A stretch of 64,000 nucleotides of DNA from Stercorarius parasiticus (lineage: Eukaryota; Chordata; Aves; Charadriiformes; Stercorariidae): NCBI GenBank assembly GCA_013396915.1, contig VWZL01002032.1, positions 16,878 through 80,877 of the forward strand, written 5' to 3'. The notes beneath the pieces are model-generated. The model was not told the origin of the DNA and made no database searches. It was given only the letters and a program-made list of their open reading frames with translations. The translations under genes and the position numbers were made by a program. This document shows positions 23,424-36,949 of the stretch, piece after piece. Position 1 is the first letter of the stretch. The number at the start of each line of letters is the position of its first letter.

Positions 23424-26400
23424 AATTAAAGAAAACATTCAGATGCAGTTGTGCTGTTTTTATTCACCATAACAGATCAATTAAAAAAAAAATGAGAAAT
23501 CCCATTTTTTTCTCATTCCTTATGAAGAACTGAATGGGAATTTAGGGCTTATATCGTCAGGCATCAGTATGGTTGGTTTGGTTTTTTTTCCATCTAAACT
23601 GGTATTTTCAAATAATAGTTCATGGCATATATGGTGACATTCTTCCTTGGCCCTTTGAAAATGCACACATTCTGATTTGCCTGGCAGAAGATTAGACAGA
23701 AACTCAACAAAAGCTCAGTGTTAAGGACCAAAACCCAAACTTTTTTAGCGTTTCAGATTTATCTACAGTAGTATAGGTACATAAACCTAGTAAGGATCTT
23801 TGCTTTCTTCATGTTGACACCACCAAATATGCAAACAATGGCTTTTTACATGCACAAGTGATTGCAAAGCAAGTTCTAAAGTCAGAAATGCACTGAAATT
23901 AACTGTTAAAGCTGCTTTTGGGAGCCTTTGTTAGATGACAATTGTCTTTTGCTTAACCATATAGCAGAAAATACAGATGAACAATGAAGAGACACTCCCT
24001 GCGACGGGAGAGCTTCCGCTGCAGCACGGCATCTGCCTCCCTGCAGGAGAAAGCTCTTTTTCTCCAGGATCTCAGTGGTGGCACGGAGGTTTCTTCCTCC
24101 AGGCTTAGTTTATCAGTTGTACACCTAGCTGGGGCCTCCGAGACATCTTTCCTCTGTCTCCCAGCTCTGCCCTCAGATTTTCTCCAGGAGACCAGGTGGT
24201 CTGGCTTCCAGGGGAATGGTCGTTATGGGCTGTGGTATCAACTGGTAAAGCTCGGTAGACTCAAAGGAGTCAGAAAGGGGCTGGGAGCAGTTTTCCTTGT
24301 TCCTGAGCAGAGTCACACCACCTTCCTGCTGCAGGCAGCATGGTGGATTGGCAGATCTAGATGAAGAAAGAAAAAAGCCCCATAACGGATAGGTGCATAA
24401 TTTCCCTTTACATAGCACTCAGGTGGGGGCTATCTGAAAGAAATGGATCTGGTTCCACCTAACCCTGATTTCCATTCTGGGCAGACCTGATGCAGAAGAA
24501 GGTAGGCTCACTTGGAGTGTACAAAAATCTGAGGTTTTGTCCTGGTTTCAGACATGCAGGTATGGCAGCCCTGTCTAAATAAAGACTGAGTGAAATCTGA
24601 TTAGGATCTGAGGGATTGACTTGAGGCTTACCTGAAAGATTTCCGTTCTTGCACACGTGTCAGAGAATTGCTTTTTCTTTTTCTTTTTAAATCATGAAGG
24701 AGAAAAATTTGTCTCTTGTGGTTATTTTCTCTATAAAGATTCAAATACGGGTCCCATAAAAAGATCCATCACTTTTTCTCTCTTGATACAGTATGTCGTT
24801 CAATGAAAAATTATTATTAGTTTTCTGAAGAATGTTATTGGAATTATATATATTGTACATACACACAACTTATATGAAAATACGCATTGGTCTTTGCAGA
24901 ATAAGGACTCCATGTAGAAATTGATTTTAAAAAGATGTTATAGTGATAGGTTAAAAGGAGTAATTGTTGCAAATTATTTTTCGTTTTGTATCCCTTCCAT
25001 CTTACGAAATCCACAAGTAATTTGTCTTTCTTGGTCCTGGTTTCATATGCAACTGTATAACTATTTCCAGAGTTTGGGTGTTTTGTTTTGTGGGTTTTTT
25101 TTTTTGTAAGGCTGTACACAACTCAGATTGCTTTGTCTCTGCACGCTGTGTTAGATATCCAAGGTTCAAAGTGTATTTTTGCTGAATTCAGACCTGAACC
25201 TTTCTGCAGTCTAACCTTCGAAAAATCAGGAATCCTTAGGATTATCAACACTGTTCCCCATTGTTACTGATCAAGGTTATAAGAAATATTGCTTCTTGAT
25301 TTTGAAGAGGTCCCTGCAGAGATACTTCCTGGTATGTCTTCAAGAAAATTACGTTGCTGAAAAAGCACTTAACTCTCTGTCTTTTTTCTTTTAAGTGACT
25401 GAAAAAAGACATTTGTCAATTATAGTTTTGAGTTTCACTCACCTTCTAGTTTTAACTAAAGGTTGCAAAGCGGTTGATAAACTCTTTAAGAATTTTGTCA
25501 GGAACACAAAAGTATGTCTTAGAGTGGTGTCCACCAAGTTTTTACACGGAGTAAAGGATAAGTAAGATTAAATGATAAGTACTAATCTCCCTCATTTCCA
25601 CAGAGTGCCCATTTAGCAAGAGTAGACTTTTCTCTACAGGCATTCTGGCTACCTCTTCTGTTACCTAGAAATACAAATCTGGCTTGAAAATGATCTTGAA
25701 AATTAATTAGACTAGTAAAAGCACCTACGAAATGTCTCTGCTCTTGTAGAATCCAATAAAGATTGACTTCGTATTAGATGTAAGTGATAAAATCAGCATT
25801 TCTGAGATTAAACCTGTTGAAGTGCAGGCCTTTACTCAGTGACCGTAATCCTGACCTAGGAGCTTCTCACAGTTGATTCTGCAAGAAAGAACGGTTCTCC
25901 TGATAATCCACAGCTAATTTTCTTCCTCGTCATTTTGTTCATATTATGGTAGGTATAACAGAAATGTAACTGATTTTATAGACATTTTTGAAATTATTTA
26001 AAGCATATTCTGTCAGTACCAAGGTCCAACAGCACCACAATTTTCCTTGCCAAGAGAAATTAAAGCTTGAATTCTCCTGTTTCAGACTCTCTTTTCTCTT
26101 CACCTACTCCTTATCACACCTCTAGTGTTTTACAGTAAAATAAAAGCCTTTATTATTATCATTGTTATTAGCTCAAATGTCTGCAGAAACCAAGTGGACA
26201 GAAAATACTGTAAAGATGACACAAATAAAGAGAAGGAAAGCTATAAACAAGGCTTTATATGTACTCCAGAATAAGGAATGGCTAAGCAATATAACTTGAA
26301 AGGAGGAACACATGGCAGTTAAATCTATTGCTGCAATTTAAGGCTACTCTTACTCATGACTGAAGCAAAGGGCAGACTGTTCCCTTATTTTCTGCAAGAG

Positions 26401-26524
26401 TCTTGCAAGGCTGCTCCTCTTTATACATCCCAGGATGATTTTGCTGCTTTGGCAACAGCAAAACATTGTTAACTTGTGTTAGCTGTGATCCTTTCTACTC
26501 TTCAGCTTCTTTTCTGGGAACATA
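23424..26524. other. Intergenic, nothing recognised
   Basis: Includes a 126-codon ATG open frame at 23984-24364 with no recognisable homology; it is not called as a gene. Confidence 0.5.
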
Positions 26525-27150
26525 CATATCACAGGATAAATTAGGCTGGAAGGGACGCTAAGAGGTGGGTGTCTATTCCAGCCTCCCCCTCAAGGCAGGG
26601 TCAGCTGTGTACTCAAACCAGGTTGCTCAGGCTTATCTCTACTCGTTATATCCCATTCTCCTGGTGTGCCCTGCTGTGAAGACATTGGCTCCATCTTCTT
26701 ACTCCTTTTCCCAGAGGTGCTGGGGAGCTGCTGATAGCTGTTATCTCTGCCCAAGGCTGAACCAGCCCTGGTTTCTCAGTTTCTCCTTACAAGGTAAGTG
26801 CTCCAGTCCCTGACCATCTTGGTGGACCTCCACTAAACCCACTCCAGTTTATTCACGTCTTTCCTGTATTGGGGAGCCCAAAATGGAACACAATACTGTA
26901 GAAACCGTCTAAGGAGTGCTGAGGAAAGGAAGATGATTACTTTGCTCCATCTCTAGCTATTCTTCCGGTCACACAGCCCAGGATTTTGTGGGCCCCCTTT
27001 GCTGCCAGGGTGCTTCGCTGGCTCATGCTCACTCCCTGACTGCCAACAGTCCCAGTGTCTTTTCAGCAAAGCTGCTCCCCCAAGTCAAGTCCAGCCAGCA
27101 CCATTGCAGGGAGCTCTTCCTTCCCAGGTGCAGGACCTTGCACTTGCCTT
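26525..27150 (-). mobile_element. CR1 LINE, 3' region (diverged, minus strand)
   Basis: Plus-strand phrases are the reverse complement of the CR1 3' region in the correct order: GGCTGGAAGGGACGCTAAGA at 26545, CTCAAGGCAGGGTCAG, GGTTGCTCAGGCTTATCT, then TTGGTGGACCTCCACTAAAC and CTTTCCTGTATTGGGGAGCC, then CAGCCCAGGATTTTGTGGGC, TGGCTCATGCTCACTC and CCCAGGTGCAGGACCTTGCA. It is more diverged than the 16.0 kb copy, with small indels. The right end fades after about 27150. Confidence 0.9.
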
Positions 27151-28429
27151 ATTGCATCAATAGGTCTTCAGTCTGTGCTAAATTTCAGGATGTATATAAA
27201 ACACACCTGCATGACTTGGGAAGCACAGCCTCCTCTAGACTACAGCACCTTGGTAGAACTGATTTGTTCAAAGGACTTTCCAAGTGAGAGCCATGCCTTT
27301 TTTTTTTTACTCTCTCTCAGGAGCAAAAGCCTATTGTGTTGTTTGGAGAAACAGAAATACAGCTTCAGGGAGCTGGGCACGTATCCTTCAAGTAGCAGAG
27401 TAAATCTCTCTGATATCTTCCTCAGAACAAAATCTAAAGGGCAGTTCAAATATTCAAAGGAAAAAATGTTCAATCATAGAAGTACTGTTCTCAATTGAGA
27501 ATTTTTTCTCTGATTGATTTAAAAACATTATGCTAACACTTGCCAGGTAACAGACTACTGTTACGTCAGAATACACATATCCCAAACCTGAGCATTGTCT
27601 ACAGTCGCAGCTAAGAAATGGGATCTTGCAGAAAAGGAAGGACAAAGCCACGCGAGCATCTTTCCTTCTATTGTAGAAGTCATCGTTGACTCCGAAATGT
27701 AATGCAAATCTATTATGCTTTACTGAAGTATAAATTCAGTTCTCTGATGGTTGCATGACTTCCTTAGCAGCACTTCGAAGTTATTCACAAACTAGCAGGT
27801 ATGTTGTGATAATGTGAACTTTCCCTAGAAAATTCCTCTTTGTCCCTTCATGCCTACAGTTTTGCTGAGATTTGGAAGCTGAAATTTACCTAATTGTCTT
27901 GTTTATTAATTTCTTTGTACCATGATCATCACCATGGTTTCTGAACGTATGTTTGATTATTAAAGCTTTATAGTGTTTCACCAGTGTATGATAGCAAGAA
28001 AACGTTATTTCTTATTATCCAAGCTTTAATCTTCAAACAGGATGCTAAAACAGGCTAACTGCCTGTTACTCATCATCTCAAACAACGAGAACTATATAAT
28101 GGTACTTCAGCTCTCACACTTTTATGCAGTGTAATTATAATTATATTACTGGAGCCTGCACAAGTGCATTCTAACCCACCCAAGGTAACAAAAGCTTTAA
28201 TCTTCGATTATTACTTCCTGTGTTTGCTGCCTTCATGTTCCTTCTACAGAGTACATTGGATCATTCCAGCACGAAATTAATCTCTTGAAGAAAATAAATC
28301 ACTCTACTTTCCAGTTAAAATGTGTTCTTGCTTTGCTATTCATAAACACTATTTTAAAGAGGTATATTTTTGTAGAATGACTGTAAGTCTTGAACATTTC
28401 CCAATAGCTGTTCTTTATCCAGACATGTT
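27151..28429. other. Intergenic, nothing recognised
   Basis: The first part may be the worn 5' edge of the preceding CR1 copy. Otherwise AT-rich sequence with no recognised element. Confidence 0.5.
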
Positions 28430-28520
28430 GGATTAAACCTGCTTTCCCTGGACCTGCTTTGACTATGAAGTTGGACTAGATGAGCTCTGGACGTCCCTTT
28501 TAACCGACAAGATTATGTGG
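28430..28520 (+). mobile_element. CR1 LINE 3' tail remnant
   Basis: GAAGTTGGACTAGATGAGCT followed by CTGGACGTCCCTTTTAACC matches the sense CR1 3' end (GGTTGGACTAGATGACCTCCAGAGGTCCCTTCCAACC in consensus form). It is a very short plus-strand fragment. Confidence 0.75.
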
Positions 28521-30329
28521 CTAACCCACACGTCCTTGTTTCCAGTAATCTCAACTTCTACATTTGTAGGAGATTTCACTGTATTTTCAGCTTCCATAGA
28601 TCTAATAAATCTCTGGAATAACAGAGGAATAATTTTGATTATGTAATCTCAGGATCAGATCCTTGTTAAATTTTAAATTCCTGAGGTCTTTGAGTTTCAG
28701 AAAATAACGGAAAACATTTGAAAAAGGAGATAAGAAAAACTGAAAACGTAAAAATATGTGTGAATACAGACCTTCAGTTTTGTTCTCTAGTGGACAATTT
28801 AATTAACTATTTGTTTCATACTTTTTTGTCAGCCAGGATCAGGTCATCATGAAAAAAACCACCACTGACATAGTTTTGTTTGTCCTATTGTTAATCTGTA
28901 GTATTATAATAAACAGTTCCTAAAGAAGCCAGTGTGAGTCAGCTCTCAATGAGTGCTCTTATTCTCTAAGTTACAGGAATACAAAAGCTATTGTGTTGAA
29001 GATTTTCCTGTGAATTAATAAAAATGGCTTTTTTTTTTTTTTTTAAATGGCTTCCAGTCTTTGTGGTTAACTTTTGGGAACAAACGGATTTTTACATTTT
29101 GATTTAAAATGCAAGAGAAAGATAAAACATTAATATTTAATGTTAGTGGGTTAAATCTACGTTAACCTTAGTAGGTAGTGACCTGTAAGTTCAAACGTTG
29201 TTATAACAAAAAGTAAAGAGAAGTTTTCATATATTTATCTCGGAGTATGCCCTTCTCATTTTTCCTCATCTCTCCCCTGACTAGCAGACAGAATAAGATT
29301 CTGAATACTGGTAGGTATAGCAGCTCATGAACTATCTAGTTTCCTACCGAAATCACAGTTGATTGTTTCTTCTTGTTTTCTTTGCACATTATATGTTTGC
29401 TCCAGTATTTCCCTATTAAGCTTTAATAATTTACCGCAGGTTTTATAGTTTTAAAACCTGTTTTTAAACAAAGTATTTCCTAATGCTTTTTTGTGCAAAC
29501 AAAAGACTGTCAGAAAGAAAATTAAAGCCACTAAAAAGCTATGATGGTAGTGGCACAGGAGTTGGGAAAATCATGTCTGAATCGTTTTAAAACAGGGCTG
29601 GTGGCTGTTTGAAGAATAATTTTTTTGTGGTTTCAGAGGAGGTTGCAATAGCATGATTTCAAAATATGTTATATATATAGCAAGAGGTATCAGCAGCATT
29701 TTATTGCTCCTCTCTTGCATCAAGCACTAGGAGCTCAATTCATTTGCTTTGATATAAGCATTAGTACCTCCTGTGAGGTTCCAGATATCTCACCCAGGGC
29801 CTTGAGGAGACCCCTGTCCTTCTCATGTGGTGGCTGGAGGGATGTGCCGGCCCATGCTGAAGGGTCCTACCTGCTTCTCTGTGGGTAACTGCGTGGGGCT
29901 GCATGCTGGCTCTCAGCTTATCCCCTGCAGCCCCTTGTGTCCGTGTCCCAGGTTTGCGTGGGGCTGGCAGATCCATGGGGCAGATGTACCGCTCTGCAGC
30001 AGCAACTAGGCAACAAATGGGGTGTTGCGGAGTGGCTGAAAAGGCACTAAACTACTCTGTCTGAACAGTTAAATCCTAAGTGCACATGCAGACAGATGAA
30101 CCCTACTCATTAATTCCGTCTTCTCTTTCATATAGAAAAACCTGTGTAACTCACTGATTAGACCTCTGTGTTAACTTAGGGTACCCATAAACTAATTTTG
30201 TTTCTAAGAATTCAGAGGTTTCTTTTGACAATGGCTTTTTCCGGTATGGAATAGTAAAAATCAGGCTACAGAAATTCACCTGGTTTATTTCCATGTCCCC
30301 AAAGCAGCCACACCTGTACTTAAACTGCT
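28521..30329. other. Intergenic, nothing recognised
   Basis: AT-rich, with a T run at about 29031-29044 and a GC-richer part at about 29770-30020. No coding homology. Confidence 0.5.
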
Positions 30330-30650
30330 CCTCTTAGATGTTTGTTCTTGTAATCCTTTAAAGGACAGAGATGCTGCAGTTCCCACGGAGTATCTATTCT
30401 ATTAGAAACCTGAATCTCTCCTGCTACAATTTAAGCCCATTACTTACGCTATTAAGAGCAAATAACTCCCAACTATTTATTCCTCTCTTTTGTGAACCAA
30501 CAGTCTAAATACTTGAAAATCTTCCCTCGTAAATGGAATCTTCCAGATCTTTTATTTTCTTTGGCTGGTCACATCTTTCCATACAGCAAAAACATGTTCT
30601 GCATAAAAACTTTTCTCCCTGGTCCCCTATCCCAGTAAAGAAAGGCCTTT
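30330..30650 (-). mobile_element. Ancient CR1/L3-like LINE 3' remnant
   Basis: The plus strand carries TTCTATTAGAAACCTGAATC, CTCCTGCTACAATTTAAGCC and CTCCCAACTATTTATTCCTC. These correspond to the reverse complement of an old amniote CR1 subfamily whose antisense strand contains 'CTGAATCTCTCCTGCTGCAATTTAAGCCC'-type text. It is strongly diverged and clearly older than the 16.0 kb CR1. Confidence 0.65.
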
Positions 30651-33600
30651 ATGATGAAGATAGTGAACAGTGAATCAAAGATCTTCTACATTTGAGATAT
30701 GTGCTCTTTGCCTGCCTTTGCTTTTGGGGAATATTCACTGAGATTCATTTATGAGCCTCCTTCAAACTTCTCATAGCAATAATTTCTACCATGCTGGGCC
30801 TTGGTGTCTGAGGCCATCTTTTTCTTCGGGTAGTAATGGTGCAATCAGAGTTTTCAAATTTGTGCCTTGGCTATGATTTAACTAGGCCTGGGGTGATATT
30901 TTGTTTGAAACTGTTAGTTCTGAAGGTGCTCTAAATCGTAGTGCAGTGTGGGAGCAGCAGACTGAAACACAAGACCTTTGTAAATGCTAACTAGGTCACC
31001 AACAATTTACTAGGTTTAGCCTGTCTCTCTTGGGTGTACGTAAAATATAACTTGCCTATACTGTTGTTGACTCGCCTATACACTTGTCAGACAACAAATG
31101 AATTAGGAATTTAATAGTAATACTCTTCCAATTAAATAAAGACCTGATCAAATTCCGAAATATGCCAGCTACCCACCAGTGCAGCATCCACAGAAATACA
31201 AGGCAGCGAGGGAGCTCAGAAGTTGAAGACTGCCGCATTTTATCAGGTCCCGCAGAAAATTATTCTACTTGTGCTTTACTGGAGGCACAAGAGCTTTGGC
31301 ATGGATGAGTCTCAGCAGCATAATGTAGCTTCATCTGGACAAAGACTGGGTCACGCACTCAGTAATGGGATGAGCTTCCCTGGTTGAGGGGGGACATATA
31401 CTGACTTACACCAGCCATCTGCCTGTCTCTCGGTGCCCAGAAAACCGTTTTGAAGAATTCTGCACAAAACTTTCACGGTTACTTTTTTTTAATGTCTCTT
31501 CCTATTTCAGTCACTGGAAATTAATACAGAGAGTAGAAGAAAATAGTGGTAGAACGTGACTTGAGGAGCATACAAATTGGAGGGATCTCGGCTGTGGGGG
31601 TATGTTTGTCCCTGATTTTGAAGTGATCAGATTTTGTCACTACTAAATGGGCCGGGTTTCAGATTATGCTGTCACTTTAACTGTTAAACAACACATAAGG
31701 GTGATCGGGTGAAGTACTGAATTAATTTGGTGAGCCTGGAATATACAAATCAGAAGGAAAATAGGCACTTAAAAATAGTTTGTCAAATTATGGATAAAGA
31801 TCAGATGAAAGACATAAAAAATAGAAACAGAACAGCCTTTGGGACGTCAGCGGGATCCATCAAAGTCTAATCATTATACAGCTCTGGCATTTTGCTTAGT
31901 GTAGGGGGTGCCCCAAGCACTTCTGGTTGGTGGCTTGCTGAGTAAATGTCAGTTTAATGCTGTTTTCCTGTTTTTGTGAAAAACTCCTGTAGGGTCTCTC
32001 ATCAGCTAAGCAGTTTTATTACGTCCCCACTGCCTCTAGTCAAGCATAAATGTTAGTTCTATATGTAGCTGCTTTCTTACCTTGTTTCTTTTCACTCGGT
32101 GATGTCAGGTTTTTTAGCCATCGAAGGTCTAAGACCAGCTATTTTTGAACTGTGAACTATTGGTATCTTTGATGCCTCTTGCAAATCTCATCCCTGGGTG
32201 CATGTCACTGAATTTGACATGCTCGCCGTTATGACAGTTATTTTAAAATCATTAGTTCCACTTTAAATGTGATCCATGGATAATGCAGCCCAGTGAGTGC
32301 ACAGGAAATAGGTTCAGTTCTGTTTCTTTGTCATGAGCACCAACAAATAAAAAAGGCTCATGACTGTTGTTGTGTTACGTGGGGGGTTGGAGGGGTCAAG
32401 CTCTTGTCACTTTTCTTTTGAATTTGTAGGGCATATGTCTGACACAGGTTACATGCTATATTTTAAGGTTATCTCTTCTTTTAAACATGCTTCACATAAA
32501 ATAGGGAGGAAATATTTTGAATATTTGTTAATTCAGAAAAACTTTGACACCTAATAATGAACTAGTGAAAGTAATGCAGTTCATTATTCTGTTCTAAACC
32601 TTGTAAGCGTCCACAGTAACTTACAATGTGCCACACAAAGAACATAATCCCTGCATCACCAGGACATCAGAGTCTAAATGCCTGAGCAGGCACTGTATAG
32701 TCAGCTTTTCTTGTACATCTGTTTCATTGATGCTTAATTACCAATGTATTTATTACATAAAAAAATATAGAATAAATAATTGCATCAGAGATGGGCAAAA
32801 CCAGGGGAGGGGGCTCTTTAACTGACTTTCCTTTACAATTATTATTTCATTTGGGGTCAGAATAGGAAATTTTTCATGGGGCAGAGCAGCCTTCTCTAGG
32901 ATGTGGCAGCTTCGGCTCCCCTGACTCTTCTCTGCGTAGCTCCCTGTAGGGCGCTGTGAAAGGTTGAATTGTAAAGCTCTGGGCCTGTGCCTGTCTGTGA
33001 GTCACAGTGGGAGCAGAAGGTCCGTATTTAGACAAATACCAGGTTAGAAGTTTAGTTTTTCACGGGAGGTCAGCTCACACGGTTTTGCTAATTGTCAACA
33101 GAAGCTGAGGTGAAGTTACCATAAAATCTCTCCCTGTGCCAAAGAGTGAATCCGTGATAATGTGACAATGCAGGCGTATGTTCTAATTTGCCGTCTCATG
33201 CTTTCACCTGTAGAAAATACTTTCTTAGCGTAAGAAAGTTTTTAAAAAATGAGAAAGCAGTATTTCTTTGAATAACTTTGATTTAGTTAAAGCCAGGCTC
33301 TTATAATTTTTTTATGCTGGGGTTTTTGCACATAAAATATAAATGAAAGCAGCTATTAAGATTCCGCCTTTTTTCTGCATCATAAAGTGCTGCTGTTTTT
33401 AAGTAGTCATTTCTTAATGCATCACATAGTTCTTTTTCATTAAATAAACATTTTAAATGTGTAAAAGCTATATTCATTAATATTTTTGTAAAAAAAATTT
33501 AAGCCAATGGATGTGGCTCCCTATGAATAATTGATATTTATTTTATCTCCTGATTCATGTAAAGAATTAGTTAAACCAAAATGATGTTTTTTCTCATTTG

Positions 33601-34679
33601 TTTAATTCTTCTTCTCTTTTAATCTTCCATTTATGTTAAAGTAATTCAAATACACGTAGTCTTTGTCCCATTCTCTCTGTTTCTTCTTAGTTCTACGGCT
33701 CCAACTCCAAAGAGCTGATGAGCTGCAACCATCTACATAAATCTTCAGTCAGCACTCACAGATTTATCCCACTTACAGCTTTGCCTAGTATCCATCCTTT
33801 GTGCTTTTCTTTCTTTATGGTACCAAAACTCATCAATCCCAGGCTCCTTGTCAGCCTCCATGGTTCTGTAAAACCCACCCATCAATAGCACGCTGCCCTG
33901 TAGTTGGTGGAATGGTGCCACTGTAGTTGGTGGAAAGGCAATGGGAGTTGTACAAAACCCCTCCAAGTCAAGCTTTATGTATTTGTTCTCACTGTGTTGC
34001 TAGATACCTCTTCGTCCTCGCTGTGCACAGCCCCTTTCACCGCCTTTACGTCCATTTGTTTTGTGGGAATCCTCTGCCAGAATCTTCATCTCTTGGCATC
34101 TGTTTCTGATCTCTACATTGTTGAAATTCCAGGAAACTTTCAATTTCTTTAGTTTTTTCCTTTTTTCTCAGTCGGCCTCTATTGTGTGTAACTGGTAGTT
34201 CGCAAATCCCTCCCTGTCTCTCCTCAAATCCCACCTTATTATCCAGACAGGGGTACTCCATTCTATTTGGCCTGTTACCCCAGTCCTCGTTGTAATATAA
34301 ATTTCTATAAATTGCATCATTTTTCTAGATTCAGTGATTCTGCATGAAATCAATCCATTATAATGGCATTCAGCTTTACTACGATTTACTGTACGTTGCT
34401 TATGTTGTACATGCACAGACTTCAATCGGCTGTCTTCTGTTGATAAGTTCTGTTCCAGACACAGAATGACAGAACATTTTGTTAAGAAGCCGTATGAGTT
34501 GTTAATCAGGAAAGGTACATATTCGTTGTGGAGGTGCTAAAACATACTTTTTATCAAGCCGAAGGTGAGTCTACTAAGGACTAGCTCCGCTGCTTATTCT
34601 TCTGGAGTTGTGTAGTTAATCTTTGCACCTATGAACTAAAAAAAAAAAAAAAAAGTTTCTTTTTGGGGACAGTAGCAGT
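30651..34679. other. Intergenic, nothing firmly recognised
   Basis: AT-rich. The segment at about 33230-33620 is dense in TAAT-type strings and unbroken by recognised repeats; it may be conserved non-coding DNA, but this cannot be judged without alignment. Confidence 0.45.
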
Positions 34680-34800
34680 CTGGGATGCTTAATACCTGGA
34701 TTCTTACCCCTCCCCTGCCACCAGCTTTGCAGTATCCTTAAGCAAGTCGTTGTCTTTCTACATGCTTTGGTTTAGTCTCTGTAAAAGGAAATCAGTAATT
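34680..34800 (+). repeat. MIR-like SINE remnant
   Basis: Sense MIR text is recognisable: GTATCCTTAAGCAAGTCGTT, then CTTTGGTTTAGTCTCTGTAA and AAGGAAAT (consensus: GACCTTGGGCAAGTCACTT, GCCTCAGTTTCC, CATCTGTAAAATGGG). It is old and diverged. A 17-base A run just to its left is unrelated. Confidence 0.65.
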
Positions 34801-35828
34801 TCAAACTGCTTGAGATCTGCTGGGAAGAACAGGTGCACAAGAACAAAACGCCATTGTACCAGTTTTTTTCAGTCATCATCAACCATAGTTATGTCATACT
34901 TACCACCCTCACTGAATTAAATTACTTTAACTGTTCTTCAGAGGCAGCGAACCAAACCAAGGATGCACGAGTCAGCTCCAGCCTGTGTTTTGTTTGAATT
35001 CCAACGTAATTCCAATGGCAATTTATCATACCAAGTGAAGAAAATGGAGTGGCAGGTATATTCGTGATACAACGCAACCAAAGGAAATGCTACTCCTGGA
35101 CTGCAGAGCTGTTAGTGCACGGCCAGTGGTAATGACTATTTTAGTAGTGATGGTAGGAGAGAAGAGGATGGAAGATTTCAAGGTCTCAGGCAAAGATTAA
35201 ATCATATGTAAAAGACCAAGTTGGTAAATATAGAATCCTATTTTTGAAATTCCTGGGTTGAGAATTATGAATAGCTGTAGCTTGTTTTTACTCTTGTCTT
35301 CCACCCACTATTAACTTCTTGGCAGGAAGAAGTTTCCTCAGCCCACACAGGCACATCAGTTACTGCCTTCAGCAAACGGTAGTTCTTCAGACAAAGAACA
35401 GGTTAGAAGATCTGGGTTTCTAAGATGGAGAATATGATGGTTTTGTGACTGTGGAGCTGAATTTCTACTGAGTCTTGATTGCTATCAGATAATCTCTGGG
35501 CTTCAACACCTCAATGCATTAGATGCCTCAGGACAGGGTATTTGCAGAATGACCATAGTTGAGGAAGGGAGGAGAGTGGTGTCAGATGTTGGTGCAGGGA
35601 ATGCCTCTTAATGGATCTTTTTTTGAACTAGGGGGTTGTGCTGTGTGGTGGTGTTGCCTTTTCTGGAAGAAAACGCCGAAAATTCACCATGGTATGTCAG
35701 AGGCAAAAGCATGATATAGAGTCTTAGTAACACAAACACATGAAGCGGAAGCCCGCTGTTTGTACCTGATTTTTGAGCACATGAGATATCAGACATAATG
35801 GTTTATACCTTCTATAAAATGGATTTTA

Positions 35829-35893
35829 AAATAATAGCTAATGAAAAGAAAAGAATAATAATGAAAATAATAAAATAATAATAATGAAAAAAG
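35829..35893. repeat. AAT/AAAAG-rich simple repeat
   Basis: Imperfect repetition of AATAAT and GAAAA units. Low complexity. Confidence 0.7.
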
Positions 35894-36180
35894 CTTAGCC
35901 ATTCGTATTCAGGCTGATCATACATAAATGACTTTTTAAGCTACTTTGTAGTGGAGATCTGGTAATTCTCCTTTTTCCTTTCTCCCAGACACTGAGCAGC
36001 CTGGCAGGCTCAGATTCCGCCCCACCAAAGTGTTAAACACTGTGTACGGTTTGCAGTGATATGCTTTTTATATACATGTCTGAATTTGCCCTCTAGAATA
36101 TTACAGCCTGGCTGCAACCAGGGATTTTAGTTATTAATTGAGCCTTGTGTCTTCTATGCGCCAACCTTTCATCTTTCCTC

Positions 36181-36203
36181 TGACAATTTGACCCAAATTG
36201 TCA
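36181..36203. repeat. Perfect 10-bp inverted repeat, 3-nt loop
   Basis: TGACAATTTG, loop ACC, then CAAATTGTCA: an exact hairpin in intergenic DNA. Confidence 0.9.
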
Positions 36204-36313
36204 AACATTGTTGTTTTCTCATTAAAGCAAATGCTTAAATCGCCAGAGATCATAATAGTTTCCGTAATCATTTTCTTGTGAATAAGCTATGCTTATTAAT
36301 TTCCTTCTTTTAC

Positions 36314-36480
36314 AAAGAGTGACAGAATGGCTGAGGTGAGAAGGGACCTCCGGAGATCAACCAGTCCAACGCCTTGCTCAAGCAGGGTCGCCTACCCCAG
36401 ATTGCTCAGGGTTGTGTCAGTCAGACTGCGCACAAGGAATTTGCTAGTGTAGTAGATCACAAAACAACCGGCGTCCAGGG
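36314..36480 (-). mobile_element. CR1 LINE 3' end fragment
   Basis: ACAGAATGGCTGAGGTGAGA, GGGACCTCCGGAGATCAACC and TTGCTCAAGCAGGGTCGCCT match the reverse complement of the CR1 3' end. After about 36425 there is unrelated sequence, and CGTCCAGGGGACTAGG at about 36471 may continue the element. Confidence 0.85.
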
Positions 36481-36949
36481 GACTAGGGTAGCTTCAGTTC
36501 CCGAGCTGTCCACAGAAGCAATGGAAGATGCATTTCTGCAGGGTTCCGGGGTGATTTGGGGTTTCAGAACTTTGCTGATTAGAACCTATATGTGAAGGAA
36601 ATGTTTTCTATAGCCACAGGTATGGGACTGGGTTGGTAGATTTTTGTATAAGCCAATAGCAACCTGAGGAAAAACCAGGAATTGCGATAGACAGTGTTTA
36701 TAGCTTGTCCATGAAAGGAAAACACTTTTTCTCACCCAGTAAGTAAACATGGCCAATCAATTTCCTGTATAATGTTTTAAAGAATGGTAGACATATCATG
36801 ATGTTCTAGAGTTAACCCTAGCATTATCTATTCTTCTTTTTCCTCCTCAGATTTGCTTCCATTGTGTATATGAGGTGCTTGAAACTGGTTTTTTTGTCGT
36901 CTCCTGGGGACAGACAGACACTTACCCAGATCCCTCTGAAATGAGAAGA

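Larger units (their letters stand above)
34801..36313. other. Intergenic, nothing recognised
   Basis: Holds the AT-rich simple repeat at about 35830 and a perfect inverted repeat at 36181; otherwise no recognised element. Confidence 0.5.

Noticed and set aside
23984..24364. 126-codon ATG open frame
   Set aside because: No homology recognised and the opposite strand is also partly open; composition is not convincing for a gene.
32620..32700. Possible MIR/L2 3' fragment (ATAATCCCTGCATC)
   Set aside because: Too short and too diverged to distinguish from chance.
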